From assembly GCA_002350705.1 (NCBI GenBank), contig DEFH01000024.1:1-13259 (forward strand): a stretch of 13,259 bases of DNA. Direction: 5' to 3'. The position numbers and the translations under genes were made by a program. Position 1 is the stretch's first letter; every line of letters begins with the position of its first letter. Under the pieces are notes generated by a model. The model searched no databases and had not been told where the DNA came from. It saw only the letters and a list, made by a program, of their open reading frames with translations. The stretch is from Ruminococcaceae bacterium UBA2857 (GTDB lineage: Bacteria; Bacillota; Clostridia; Oscillospirales; Acutalibacteraceae). Positions 6,456 through 12,747 of this stretch are shown here, in pieces.

Positions 6456-7367
6456 TTATTCACTTGCTTCAACGGTAACAGTGAATGTCTTTGTCAGGGT
6501 AATGCCGTTAGCGTCCCTGACAACAAGCTTAAACTCATAATCCGTATCGGATACAACGGTAATTGCCTGTGTAGCGGCAGCGGTAGAGCTGTCCTCTGCC
6601 TTAGCCGTCCATGTATCGGAGCCGACTGCACGGTAATAGAAGCTGTATGTATACGGAGATGTTCCGCCTGTTGCAGAACCGCTGAAAGTTACTGTCGAAC
6701 CTGATGTAATGGTCCCACCGTTGGCGATAACGGTATCACTGACTTTGATAACGCTTGTATTTGTCATGCCGCTGCTGCCGATGTAAAGCGGATCGGTAAA
6801 CCAGTTGGCAATAATCGCCCCACCTGTTTCCGTTTTCGGATCAACGTCAAAGAACATTGCTCTCATCATCTCGTGAACTTCGCTTTGCATATACGTTCCG
6901 TTAATCGCAGTTGTAGAATACGTGATATTTCCCTGTGTAATTTGTTCCGTCGATTCCTCGTTCGGCTGGAACTGCACCTTAAAATATTTATACAGATTCC
7001 ATTTGCCGTCACGCTTTCGGGTAGCATGGGCAACGGCAACATACGGGATAATTTCCTCACCGGTTGTAATGACGGCACCGGCAGCCGTTTTTGTTTCGCC
7101 GTACATGGCAACACGTTCATCAGCAGTCAGAGCATGAATATTGTAAACGATTGCTCCCTCGCTGACGGTAGTAGCTCTGTCCACGACAACGCCTGCACCG
7201 TAAAGCGGCGTACTGTTTGATGTCTGAGAATCCCTGAATGACATGATACGTCTGTCAAAATCCATGACAGAGCCGTATGTTTCATTTTCTTCATTAATCA
7301 TTTTCCACATTGCCAGACGCTCAATGTTGATAGGTGGTTTTGCTTTTACGGGAATTTTCTGTGCCAT
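6456..7367 (-). CDS. Major tail protein with C-terminal Ig-like domain (phi13 family)
   Basis: The ATG at 7365-7367 gives a 303-residue protein (MAQKIPVKAKPPINIERLAM…) with AGGA upstream. Extending further upstream would overlap the tail terminator gene in another frame. Residues about 30-200 match the major tail tube proteins of Gram-positive siphoviruses: YGSVMDFDRRIMSFRDSQ, PLYGAGVVVDRATTVSEGAI, ALTADERVAMYG, PYVAVAHATRKRDGKW and VQFQPNEES. The final 95 residues form an Ig/PKD-like beta domain (GGTITSGSTVTFSGSATGG, SPYTYSFYYRAVGSDTW, YEFKLVVRDANGITL, FTVTVEA). Such domains decorate the outside of tails and are thought to bind cell-surface sugars weakly. The protein forms stacked hexameric rings of the tail tube. 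Confidence 0.88.
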   Translation of the reverse strand: MAQKIPVKAKPPINIERLAMWKMINEENETYGSVMDFDRRIMSFRDSQTSNSTPLYGAGVVVDRATTVSEGAIVYNIHALTADERVAMYGETKTAAGAVITTGEEIIPYVAVAHATRKRDGKWNLYKYFKVQFQPNEESTEQITQGNITYSTTAINGTYMQSEVHEMMRAMFFDVDPKTETGGAIIANWFTDPLYIGSSGMTNTSVIKVSDTVIANGGTITSGSTVTFSGSATGGTSPYTYSFYYRAVGSDTWTAKAEDSSTAAATQAITVVSDTDYEFKLVVRDANGITLTKTFTVTVEASE

Positions 7368-7383
7368 AAAAAATTCATTCCTT

Positions 7384-7737
7384 TCAATTTTCGTAATCGT
7401 AGATAAATTCAATGATCCTGTGGTAGTATTTCGGGAAGTCGTTGGAAAGGCTGCAGCTTCCCGACTGACGGACAAAGTCATTTTCAAGAAGTAATGCCGT
7501 TAAATCACGGCTGATTTGGTCTGCCTGCGATTTGAAATTCGTGCCTGTTGTATAGATGTTAAAGGTGACATGATAGCGTGTAACCTGTTCCTGTCCGCAG
7601 CCGAAAAAGGCAGGCACATCATAAAAGCTGTACACAATGAACCGTGGTGGCGGTTCTCTTGCAAATTCGGGCATTTCATGATAAAACGGCACCTTGAATG
7701 TACTCAAAATGCCGTCAATTATTTCACAAATATTCAT
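7384..7737 (-). CDS. Tail terminator/tail completion protein
   Basis: A 117-residue protein beginning MNICEIIDGILSTFKVPFYH. It has the mixed alpha/beta pattern of tail terminator proteins that cap the growing tail tube and join it to the head: helix, strand ERFIVY-like (here RFIVYSFYDVPAFFG), strands TRYHVTFNIYT, helix ADQISRDLTALLLEN and terminal strands YHRIIEFIYDYEN. GGGAGA precedes the ATG and overlaps the end of the gp10-like gene. Gene order (connector, adaptor, gp10-like, this gene, major tail protein) is the standard siphovirus order and is the main support. Confidence 0.72.
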   Translation of the reverse strand: MNICEIIDGILSTFKVPFYHEMPEFAREPPPRFIVYSFYDVPAFFGCGQEQVTRYHVTFNIYTTGTNFKSQADQISRDLTALLLENDFVRQSGSCSLSNDFPKYYHRIIEFIYDYEN

Positions 7738-7739
7738 TT

Positions 7740-8552
7740 TTAAGTATCTCCCATTTTGTCGATTGCGGCGGAAACGCTGTCAATAACGATTTGTGCCGCT
7801 TGTTCGACTTTGTTGTCAAAGCCACGTCTGATATGCGGATGGGGCTGAATTGTGCCTTTGTTCAATTCAACTTCTTTACCGTTGCGGATTTGTATCATAG
7901 TCGGACTTGAACGGTCTATCCCGAATGGAGCAAAAACACCGTTGCCCGGTCTGCCAAACTCATAAGTCATACCAACGACACCGGGATTAAACCCATTTTC
8001 ATCTTCATGAAAAGTATCTGCCATATATCCGATAGCAATACCAAAAGCACCTTTTTTAGTGGTATAAATCTTTCCTTTTGAGATATAGTGAGATAATTTG
8101 GATGGTGCAAGCTGTCTTTGTTCGGCAAGGATAATATCAGCACCTTTATGTAAAGCTTGGCGAACTGCTCTATTGATATTTTCATCAAGCAAGTCAAGTT
8201 CTTGTATAAAACTTTGAATATCGGGCAAATCCATTTGAAAAAATTCTGCATTTGCACCGCCTATCGTTTCGGTTTTACCGCTTGAAGTAGTAACAGTTCT
8301 TGCAATAGTGCGAACTTTGCTTTGCCTTACATAATTACCATCAATATTCACTAAATCTTCTACGTTAGAATAGCCCCACTGTTCAACTTTTCCGTTTCGT
8401 TCAACTGCTGGTACTAAATTAGCGAGAAAAACTTTTTGTACATCATCTGGAAATAGCCTTTCATAAAAGCGAGTACTATCTTCAATAATCTGTCCGTTTT
8501 TGTTCTGAACAAATCTCATTCTGCGAATACTTTTTCTTTTATATTTCGCCAC
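7740..8552 (-). CDS. HK97 gp10-like head-tail/tail completion protein with extra N-terminal region
   Basis: The C-terminal 160 residues match HK97 gp10-like proteins: ELDLLDENINRAVRQALHKG, ADIILAEQRQLAP, then GKIYTTKKGAFGIAIGYMAD, GMTYEFGRPG and the conserved tail HPHIRRGFDNKVEQAAQIVI. Members normally start close to this segment and are about 110-160 residues long, but this protein is 270 residues. The first 105 residues (basic start MAKYKRKSIRRMRF, then FYERLFPDDVQKVFLANLVP, AVERNGKVEQWGYSNVEDLV, RTIARTVTTSSGKTETIGG) are not something I recognise. The start is GTG with GAGGCG seven bases upstream. An ATG 11 codons later is possible. The gene begins directly after the terminator of the second toxin-immunity cassette, so it must be reached by readthrough or antitermination. 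The DNA of the N-terminal half looks more AT-rich than neighbouring genes. Confidence 0.75.
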   Translation of the reverse strand: MAKYKRKSIRRMRFVQNKNGQIIEDSTRFYERLFPDDVQKVFLANLVPAVERNGKVEQWGYSNVEDLVNIDGNYVRQSKVRTIARTVTTSSGKTETIGGANAEFFQMDLPDIQSFIQELDLLDENINRAVRQALHKGADIILAEQRQLAPSKLSHYISKGKIYTTKKGAFGIAIGYMADTFHEDENGFNPGVVGMTYEFGRPGNGVFAPFGIDRSSPTMIQIRNGKEVELNKGTIQPHPHIRRGFDNKVEQAAQIVIDSVSAAIDKMGDT

Positions 8553-8574
8553 GCTGTCGCCTCATTTCGGGCAT

Positions 8575-8598
8575 AAAAAAACCACTCACAAAGAGTGG
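8575..8598 (-). terminator. Intrinsic terminator closing toxin-immunity cassette 2
   Basis: On the minus strand CCACTC-TTTGT-GAGTGG forms a 6-bp hairpin followed by seven Ts. It starts six bases after the stop of the immunity-like gene and lies in the middle of the late structural operon. The sequence TATGCCCGAAA follows it, as it does at cassette 1. Confidence 0.78.
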
Positions 8599-8603
8599 AA
8601 TTT

Positions 8604-8897
8604 TTATTCAAAAGTTATTTTTATTTCACTGCCGACAAATTCCCATTTGACAAAAGCAACACAATCTTCCCACTTTTTGTCTATTTTATCGGCTTGAAAA
8701 AGTTTGTCAAACTCTTTAACCTGACTGTTTGGAACTAACCAGCCGGAAAGATTTTCACATTCGATATTGTCATCTTCAAATTCATTTCCCTCTCCGCAGT
8801 CGAGAAAGAAAGTCTTGTCGGACTTGTTTGCCAAATCTTGTATCATTTTCCAAAATTTCAAGAATTTAGAAGTTTCTTGCCCTCTTAACCCGAGCAT
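8604..8897 (-). CDS. Putative immunity protein of cassette 2
   Basis: A 97-residue acidic protein beginning MLGLRGQETSKFLKFWKMIQ. It contains SDKTFFLDCGEGNEFEDDNI, GWLVPNSQVKEFDKLFQADK and a terminal strand pair VAFVKWEFVGSEIKITFE. It overlaps the 3' end of the toxin gene by 32 bp in another frame, giving tight translational coupling. It is small and acidic, has no secretion signal, sits directly after a basic toxin-like domain and is followed by a terminator. These are the usual marks of a cytoplasmic immunity protein that binds and blocks the partner toxin. I do not recognise a named immunity family, so the role is inferred from context. Confidence 0.62.
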   Translation of the reverse strand: MLGLRGQETSKFLKFWKMIQDLANKSDKTFFLDCGEGNEFEDDNIECENLSGWLVPNSQVKEFDKLFQADKIDKKWEDCVAFVKWEFVGSEIKITFE

Positions 8898-9402
8898 TTG
8901 TCACACCGCCTTTCAAAATCGTTACAAATTCACCGTTTTGTTTTGTAACCACAACATTCAAGTCTTTTATAAAAAACAATGTTTCGTCTGCCTGACCTCT
9001 CCAATCACCGATTTTCAATGGTTGATTGTGATTTTTGACAATGTCACATATAATACTTGTAAATTTATCTCTATCTTCTTTTTTCTGTGGATCAAGTCCA
9101 AAGTCCAATATGTGACGACCAATTTTTTTGCCAAGCTGTGCATCGGTAATGACAAATGGTTTATTGATTTCTTTGATAAAAACTCCTGTATTCCCCGAAC
9201 CGACACTACCCGTAAAATATCCGTGTTCACCCTTTGTCCAATGAACATTTTTATTTCCTCTTGTTTCCATTATATCATACTTTTCGATATTTTCAAGAGT
9301 GGTAAAGTCCATCAAAGCACGAATTTCTTTGCATATCCGAAAGGGAGATTGATTTTCATAAAGCATATTGATAATTTTCATGCAAAGAAAATCATGTTTC
9401 AT
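8866..9402 (-). CDS. Phage-encoded polymorphic-type toxin, putative BECR-fold RNase domain
   Basis: From ATG 9400-9402 the protein has 178 residues; in-frame TTG codons at 9439-9441 and 9421-9423 (the latter after AAGGGA) could start it earlier. Residues 45-66 (METRGNKN, then HWTKGEHGYFTGS) repeat the linker of the portal-fused toxin. The C-terminal domain runs from about residue 73 to 178: KKIGRHILDFGLDP (His97), DRDKFTSIICDIVKN, DWRGQ, ETLFFIKDLNVVVT, GEFVTILKGG and N-x-R-x-KRAR at the end. The order of a His in an H-x2-DFGL context, a W-R-G-Q turn, a terminal GEFVT strand and a basic tail resembles phage barnase/EndoU/colicin E5-D/RelE-like nucleases. This is recognised by pattern, not by search. 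It lies between the head-tail adaptor gene and its presumed immunity gene, outside any needed structural function. Confidence 0.62.
   Translation of the reverse strand: MKHDFLCMKIINMLYENQSPFRICKEIRALMDFTTLENIEKYDIMETRGNKNVHWTKGEHGYFTGSVGSGNTGVFIKEINKPFVITDAQLGKKIGRHILDFGLDPQKKEDRDKFTSIICDIVKNHNQPLKIGDWRGQADETLFFIKDLNVVVTKQNGEFVTILKGGVTNARVKRARNF
9205..9274 (-). repeat. Cassette boundary repeat, copy 2
   Basis: This 70-bp stretch aligns without gaps to 12678-12747, with 59 of 70 bases identical, including 16 identical bases that contain the -10 box (TATAATGGAAACAAGA). It encodes METRGNKN and WTKGEHGYFTGSV. Sequence similarity drops on both sides, so it marks the start of a toxin-immunity cassette. 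Confidence 0.82.
9269..9296 (-). promoter_or_regulatory. Promoter inside cassette 2 (extended -10)
   Basis: On the minus strand TTGAAA (9291-9296), a 16-bp spacer ending in TGA, and TATAAT (9269-9274) form a good vegetative promoter with the extended TGn element. It lies inside the toxin reading frame, and the ATG of METRGNKN overlaps the -10 box. The transcript would carry the toxin 3' part and the whole immunity gene. Cassette 1 has the same geometry. Confidence 0.68.
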
Positions 9403-9427
9403 TTTCCAAAAAGGCTGTCGCAAAATT

Positions 9428-9733
9428 TTATCCCTTTTCAAGTGAGAGTTTCACAATCATGTCATTCAAGCCTGTTGTAATATTGTCAATGCGGTAACGG
9501 GTGCCGTCATAGTCAAGGTGAGTGAATTGGTCTTTGTCAAAGTCACGTTTCCAGACCTGTGCAGTGAGGTCGATTTTTCTGCCGACTCCCTCAACGGAAG
9601 TTTTCAGCGAGAGTGACGGCAGAGAAATATCTCCTTTGACGTTCAGGGAAGTTTCAGACGTTTCACCCGAATAGCCGTAATTTTCGGTAACTTTCACGAG
9701 AGTAAGGGATTTATTGAATAAAACTCTTTTCAT
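9428..9733 (-). CDS. Phage head-tail adaptor/closure protein
   Basis: A 101-residue beta-rich protein. It begins MKRVLFNKSLTLVKVTENYG, continues with repeated strands (GDISLPSLSLKTSVEG, KIDLTAQVWKRDF) and ends with FTHLDYDGTRYRIDNI and MIVKLSLEKG. The ending Y-D-G-x-x-Y-R-I-x-N-I followed by a final strand is typical of head-tail adaptor (closure) proteins that plug the connector and receive the tail. GAGGTGA lies about five bases before the ATG. It follows the gp6-like connector gene, as expected. Downstream, the second toxin-immunity cassette separates it from the gp10-like gene with which it would normally be adjacent. Confidence 0.75.
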   Translation of the reverse strand: MKRVLFNKSLTLVKVTENYGYSGETSETSLNVKGDISLPSLSLKTSVEGVGRKIDLTAQVWKRDFDKDQFTHLDYDGTRYRIDNITTGLNDMIVKLSLEKG

Positions 9734-9742
9734 GCCGTCACC

Positions 9743-10024
9743 TCACAAAAGATTTTTGGAGTGCATATCAAGCAGGGATTGTGACATCTTGTTCATGAAA
9801 ATCTGAGCTGTATCGGGACGGTTATTTGTATAAAAATCGCTGACAAGACCGAGAACGGCAATGGTAATATCCTCATGTTCATCAAGCTGTGCAAGGGTAA
9901 GCCCTGTATATCCAACTGCACGGCTTTTGGCGGCGGCAAGACAGGCAGTCAGGGCAGTTTCGTCACCGTCCGAAATGCCCAGCCAGTCTTTGAGAGTATT
10001 TACGGTAATTTCCGAAACAGTCAT
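9743..10024 (-). CDS. gp6-like head-tail connector protein
   Basis: A 93-residue helical protein beginning MTVSEITVNTLKDWLGISDG, then DETALTACLAAAKSRAVGYT, DITIAVLGLVSDFYTNNRPD and a final helix MNKMSQSLLDMHS. The order of a short V-x-x-L-K-x-W-L-x-I segment, a D-E-x-x-L helix, a Y-T-G turn and a helix ending in Y/F-x-N-R is characteristic of HK97 gp6-like connectors. These form the ring under the portal that mediates DNA retention and tail joining. The gene starts 2 bp after the capsid gene stop. Nothing unusual is seen. Confidence 0.85.
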   Translation of the reverse strand: MTVSEITVNTLKDWLGISDGDETALTACLAAAKSRAVGYTGLTLAQLDEHEDITIAVLGLVSDFYTNNRPDTAQIFMNKMSQSLLDMHSKNLL

Positions 10025-10026
10025 TG

Positions 10027-11193
10027 TCAGTTACCTGCGGCAACGACAGAGCCTTTGACGATTTTCTGAGTATTTTCAACGGTGTTGTCGATTTCAAGCC
10101 AGAGAACAAACCCCGTGGCGTGCTGAGTGGCATACATTTCATTAAGAACCTGAATATTGGCATCTTCGGAAATCTTGACGGCAAGACCGCTCATATCGCC
10201 ATAATAGAGGAAGTCTTTTCCTGCGGTTGCACTTGCAAAGCCCGTCATATTATCGGAAACATAGACAGGTTTTCCGAGAAGTGTATAGCCTGTCGGAGAA
10301 TTGAAGTCCTTGATAAGCAGATAATTGCCCTGACCGTCCTTGAGTTTGCGGATAATGGTACGGGTAGTCGGGTGCATGAGCCAGCAGGCATTTTTCTGGT
10401 AAACATCGGGAATCGTGTCCTGAACGTCAATGAGATAGTCGCTTGTAATGGAACTGCCGTAAGTGATATTCATAGCCTGAGTGACGGACTGTTTCAAGCC
10501 GCTTGCCGTACCGCCCAAAGTGGAAGAAGTACCGCCGTTGATAAGATAATTCTCAATGAAAACGGCAAGTTTCAGAGCCATTCTGTTGACAACGAATGAA
10601 ACGATGTCAAACTGACTGTTGTTGATGAGCTTTCTTGAAACGACAACAAGACAGGCAGCCAAAAAACCCTTCAGTTCGATAGCGGTTAATTTGACGGCGG
10701 TAGCGGTAAGACTTGAAAATTCGCTTGCAAAAGAAACCGTAATATCACCGCTCGAAGTGTCAACTTTCGGAATAGAAATATCGCCTTTGACAAAGTATTT
10801 TGTAGTTTTTGAAAACAGCGGAGAAATGTTTACCACCTGATCTATGATCTTGTTGACGATCGTTTTCGGGATAACGGCACCGTTATCGCCGTAAGTCAGA
10901 TTGGCACGAGTTTCAAGGGATTTGTCGCCCGTGACCTTGCTTTTGAGATAGAGTTCAAAAGAGCGGATTTCCTGTTCTTCTGTCGGGGAATTTTCGGCAG
11001 TCTTGCCAAGTTCAAGATTTCTGTGTTCTCGTTCCCTGTCAAGCTGTGTATTGATTGCTTTCAGTTCATTTGACAGTCTCACATATTCATTGCTTTCTTC
11101 ATCGGTAAACACACGGGTTTCCTTATTGGCGGCTTCAAAGAGTTTATCCAGTTTTCCAAGAATGGTATTTCTCTTTTCTTCGAGTTTAGTCAT
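10027..11193 (-). CDS. HK97-fold major capsid protein
   Basis: A 388-residue protein. The first 70-100 residues are a charged coiled-coil scaffold-like delta domain (MTKLEEKRNTILGKLDKLFE… EYVRLSNELKAINTQLDRER), which the prohead protease removes after assembly. The mature capsid domain begins around SLETRANLTYGDNGAVIPKT and continues with IVNKIIDQVVNISPLFSKTT, the E-loop and spine regions, CWLMHPTTRTIIRKLKD, and LLGKPVYVSDNM, then FLYYGDMS. These are standard Phage_capsid family landmarks. Its ATG overlaps the end of the protease gene by 8 bp (ATGACTAA), giving coupled translation. The gene is full length and undamaged. Confidence 0.95.
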   Translation of the reverse strand: MTKLEEKRNTILGKLDKLFEAANKETRVFTDEESNEYVRLSNELKAINTQLDREREHRNLELGKTAENSPTEEQEIRSFELYLKSKVTGDKSLETRANLTYGDNGAVIPKTIVNKIIDQVVNISPLFSKTTKYFVKGDISIPKVDTSSGDITVSFASEFSSLTATAVKLTAIELKGFLAACLVVVSRKLINNSQFDIVSFVVNRMALKLAVFIENYLINGGTSSTLGGTASGLKQSVTQAMNITYGSSITSDYLIDVQDTIPDVYQKNACWLMHPTTRTIIRKLKDGQGNYLLIKDFNSPTGYTLLGKPVYVSDNMTGFASATAGKDFLYYGDMSGLAVKISEDANIQVLNEMYATQHATGFVLWLEIDNTVENTQKIVKGSVVAAGN

Positions 11194-11773
11194 GATAGCA
11201 TTTTCCTTTCATTTTCAAAAATTCAAAATATTTTTTCTGCTGTTCAAAACGTGAATTTTCAACGCTTTCGGCAGGATTTTCAACGGTAATGTCACTTTCA
11301 AAACGACATTCACGCAAGATGTCACCGTCACGGAGTTCAATACTCGTTGCGGTGTAGGCAGGTGTCTTTGTGAGGATAGAAACCTCGTCCAGTTCGATTT
11401 CTTCAAGGGTACGTATCTCGCCCGTATCGTTCCAGGAATCCTTTTTGCACTTGAATCCGAAACTCCAGCCTGTCAGTTTACCGTTTTTTGCGGCAGAGAT
11501 AACCTCTCTATCAGAGATAACGGCTTTTGCAAAAAGTCCAATATTATCTTCACGGAGTTCCAGACCGCTGTTTGTATCGCAAATAGTGCGTTCATGGTTA
11601 AGCATAAGCTGAACGGCATTACCGTTTTTAAGTGCTTTTGCAAAAGTGCCCTGCCTGACTATCTCACGGAACGGCATACCGCCCACACGGTGCAGAACAC
11701 GGCTTTCACGTTCCACTGCATTGACATAACCGCTTATCACAGCAGAATCGGCACTTCTGATTTCAACATTCAT
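11186..11773 (-). CDS. HK97-type prohead protease (peptidase U35/S78-like)
   Basis: A 195-residue protein with the conserved phage maturation protease pattern: ISGYVNAVE near the N-terminus, REIVRQGTFAKAL, VQLMLNHERTI with the catalytic His at residue 60, NGKLTGWSFGFKCKKDSW with the catalytic Ser at residue 104, and EEIELDEVSILTKTPAY. The enzyme cleaves the capsid delta domain, portal-proximal proteins and itself during head maturation. The last 40 residues are charged and likely target it into the prohead. The start at ATG 11771-11773 has AAAGGTGG upstream. Two terminators lie directly upstream of the gene, so its transcription depends on readthrough, antitermination or an unseen promoter. 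Confidence 0.93.
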   Translation of the reverse strand: MNVEIRSADSAVISGYVNAVERESRVLHRVGGMPFREIVRQGTFAKALKNGNAVQLMLNHERTICDTNSGLELREDNIGLFAKAVISDREVISAAKNGKLTGWSFGFKCKKDSWNDTGEIRTLEEIELDEVSILTKTPAYTATSIELRDGDILRECRFESDITVENPAESVENSRFEQQKKYFEFLKMKGKCYHD

Positions 11774-11798
11774 ACATCATCACCACCTTTCGAGGTAT

Positions 11799-11827
11799 AA
11801 AAAAAGCACCTTGATTTCTCAAAGTGC
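11799..11827 (-). terminator. Second intrinsic terminator between cassette 1 and protease
   Basis: On the minus strand GCACTTTGA-GAAA-TCAAGGTGC forms a 9-bp stem (one G-U pair) with a GAAA tetraloop followed by seven Ts. It lies 26 bases before the protease start and 20 bases after another terminator. Confidence 0.85.
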
Positions 11828-11840
11828 AAGTTATTTTCGG

Positions 11841-11869
11841 GCATAGAAAAACCGCCAACGTGGGCGGTT
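11841..11869 (-). terminator. Intrinsic terminator closing toxin-immunity cassette 1
   Basis: On the minus strand AACCGCC-CACGTT-GGCGGTT forms a 7-bp stem followed by TTTTTC. The stop codon of the short remnant reading frame overlaps the stem. TATGCCCGAAA follows, exactly as after the cassette 2 terminator. Confidence 0.75.
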
Positions 11870-11933
11870 AATCTTCATCAAGATAAGCAAATTCCTCCGA
11901 CATAGATTGTTCTTTTTCTTCTTCTGTGAGCAT
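11868..11933 (-). other. Short orphan coding remnant (21 codons from ATG)
   Basis: ATG 11931-11933 opens a reading frame coding for MLTEEEKEQSMSEEFAYLDED, with no good ribosome binding site. The same frame extends upstream to the stop of the immunity-like gene (QNFLSKKKSTEKFLD…) across a run of nine As. The acidic, protein-like composition suggests the C-terminal tail of a once longer protein, possibly the portal/minor head protein before the toxin cassette entered, or of the immunity gene itself. Not a confident gene. Confidence 0.3.
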
Positions 11934-11977
11934 ATCAAGAAATTTCTCGGTAGATTTTTTTTTGAAAGGAAGTTTTG

Positions 11978-12217
11978 TTAGTTAAAATAACTTTCAAGTT
12001 CAATTTCAGAATCAATGAAAACAGCATCTACATAGTAACTGTTACATACTTTTATTTGCTTTCCGTTCAGCTTATAAATTTTGATTTGTGAACCGTCAAC
12101 ATCTTCAAGCATATTTCCCTTCTCTATTCCAGGAATGTTTTTTTCAAGAGCAACACATTGTTTTCTAAAAATGTTTTCGTCCGCTTGTGTACAAATGTTA
12201 TAGCTAAACATAATCAT
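11978..12217 (-). CDS. Putative immunity protein of cassette 1
   Basis: A 79-residue small protein with segments FSYNICTQADENIFRKQCVA, ALEKNIPGIEKGNMLEDVDG, SQIKIYKLNGKQIKVCNSYY and DAVFIDSEIELESYF. No signal peptide or membrane segment is seen. The first ATG (12215-12217) overlaps the toxin-frame stop in ATGA. A second ATG two codons later (12209-12211) is better spaced from the GGAGGA Shine-Dalgarno, so the true product may be 77 residues (MFSYNIC…). Small size, overlap with the end of a toxin-like domain and a following terminator indicate an immunity role. I do not recognise the family. It remains intact although its presumed toxin is frameshifted. Confidence 0.58.
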   Translation of the reverse strand: MIMFSYNICTQADENIFRKQCVALEKNIPGIEKGNMLEDVDGSQIKIYKLNGKQIKVCNSYYVDAVFIDSEIELESYFN

Positions 12218-12396
12218 TCCTCCAATCCTAACTTTTTATTTACAGATTTTCTTGTTTTTGTAGCTGTAAGAATTATATCTTCAATTGCTTGTTGTTTTGT
12301 TAGATTTTTTCTTGACATCTTGTCTGCTACAAGTTCTTCAAAAGTTTTATTTTGGTCGGTAATATCCAATTCTTTACGCTTATTTTGGTCAGCCAT
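12214..12396 (-). pseudogene. Displaced 3' end of the portal-fused toxin-like domain
   Basis: This frame begins with MADQNKRKELDITDQNKTFE and continues LVADKMSRKNLTKQQAIEDI, ILTATKTRKSVNKKLGLEE. It is not a separate gene. Adding one A in the run at 12425-12426 joins it to the portal-toxin frame as QQARQACELR-NTFRTQARNL-MADQNKRK, a natural helical continuation. The whole C-terminal domain (about 115 residues, from SYEEIIDMKGKMSDVDVRKW) is highly charged and helical. It resembles C-terminal domains appended to phage head proteins, but I cannot name a toxin family. Confidence 0.72.
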
Positions 12397-12677
12397 AAGA
12401 TTACGTGCTTGTGTTCTAAATGTATTCTTAATTCACATGCTTGCCTTGCTTGCTGTTCAATAGGTAATGAAGTATCTATCAAATCAGGAATTGTCTTATC
12501 GTGAGCCAAATACCATTTGCGAACATCTACATCTGACATTTTACCTTTCATGTCAATTATTTCTTCATAACTTTTATTTGATAAATCTTTTGCACTATCT
12601 GAACTTGCACCGGAAGCCCCACCATTTGAATAAAGCCTTGGTTGAGCGACACCGCCAAAGCCACCGCCTGAACTTGT

Positions 12678-12747
12678 ACTGCCTGTAAAATATCCGTGTT
12701 CGCCTTTTGTCCAGTTAGGATTTTTATTGTATCTTGTTTCCATTATA
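12678..12747 (-). repeat. Cassette boundary repeat, copy 1
   Basis: Partner of 9205-9274 (59/70 identical, no gaps). It encodes METRYNKN and NWTKGEHGYFTGST within the portal-toxin fusion and carries the -10 box of an internal promoter. The two copies show where toxin cassettes join phage genes. Confidence 0.82.

Noticed and set aside
7384..7487. Major tail protein start at 7487
   Set aside because: The added 40 residues overlap the tail terminator gene in another frame; ATG 7365-7367 gives the family-typical N-terminus.
9015..9248. 77-residue frame inside toxin 2, starting ATG after AGAGGA downstream of the cassette 2 promoter
   Set aside because: The start signal looks good by chance, but the sequence is an out-of-frame shadow of the toxin gene and looks like nothing known. 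Kept in mind only as a possible leader peptide.
12420..12435. Programmed ribosomal frameshift in the portal-toxin gene
   Set aside because: No X-XXY-YYZ slippery heptamer or clear downstream structure at the shift point; a one-base deletion explains it more simply.
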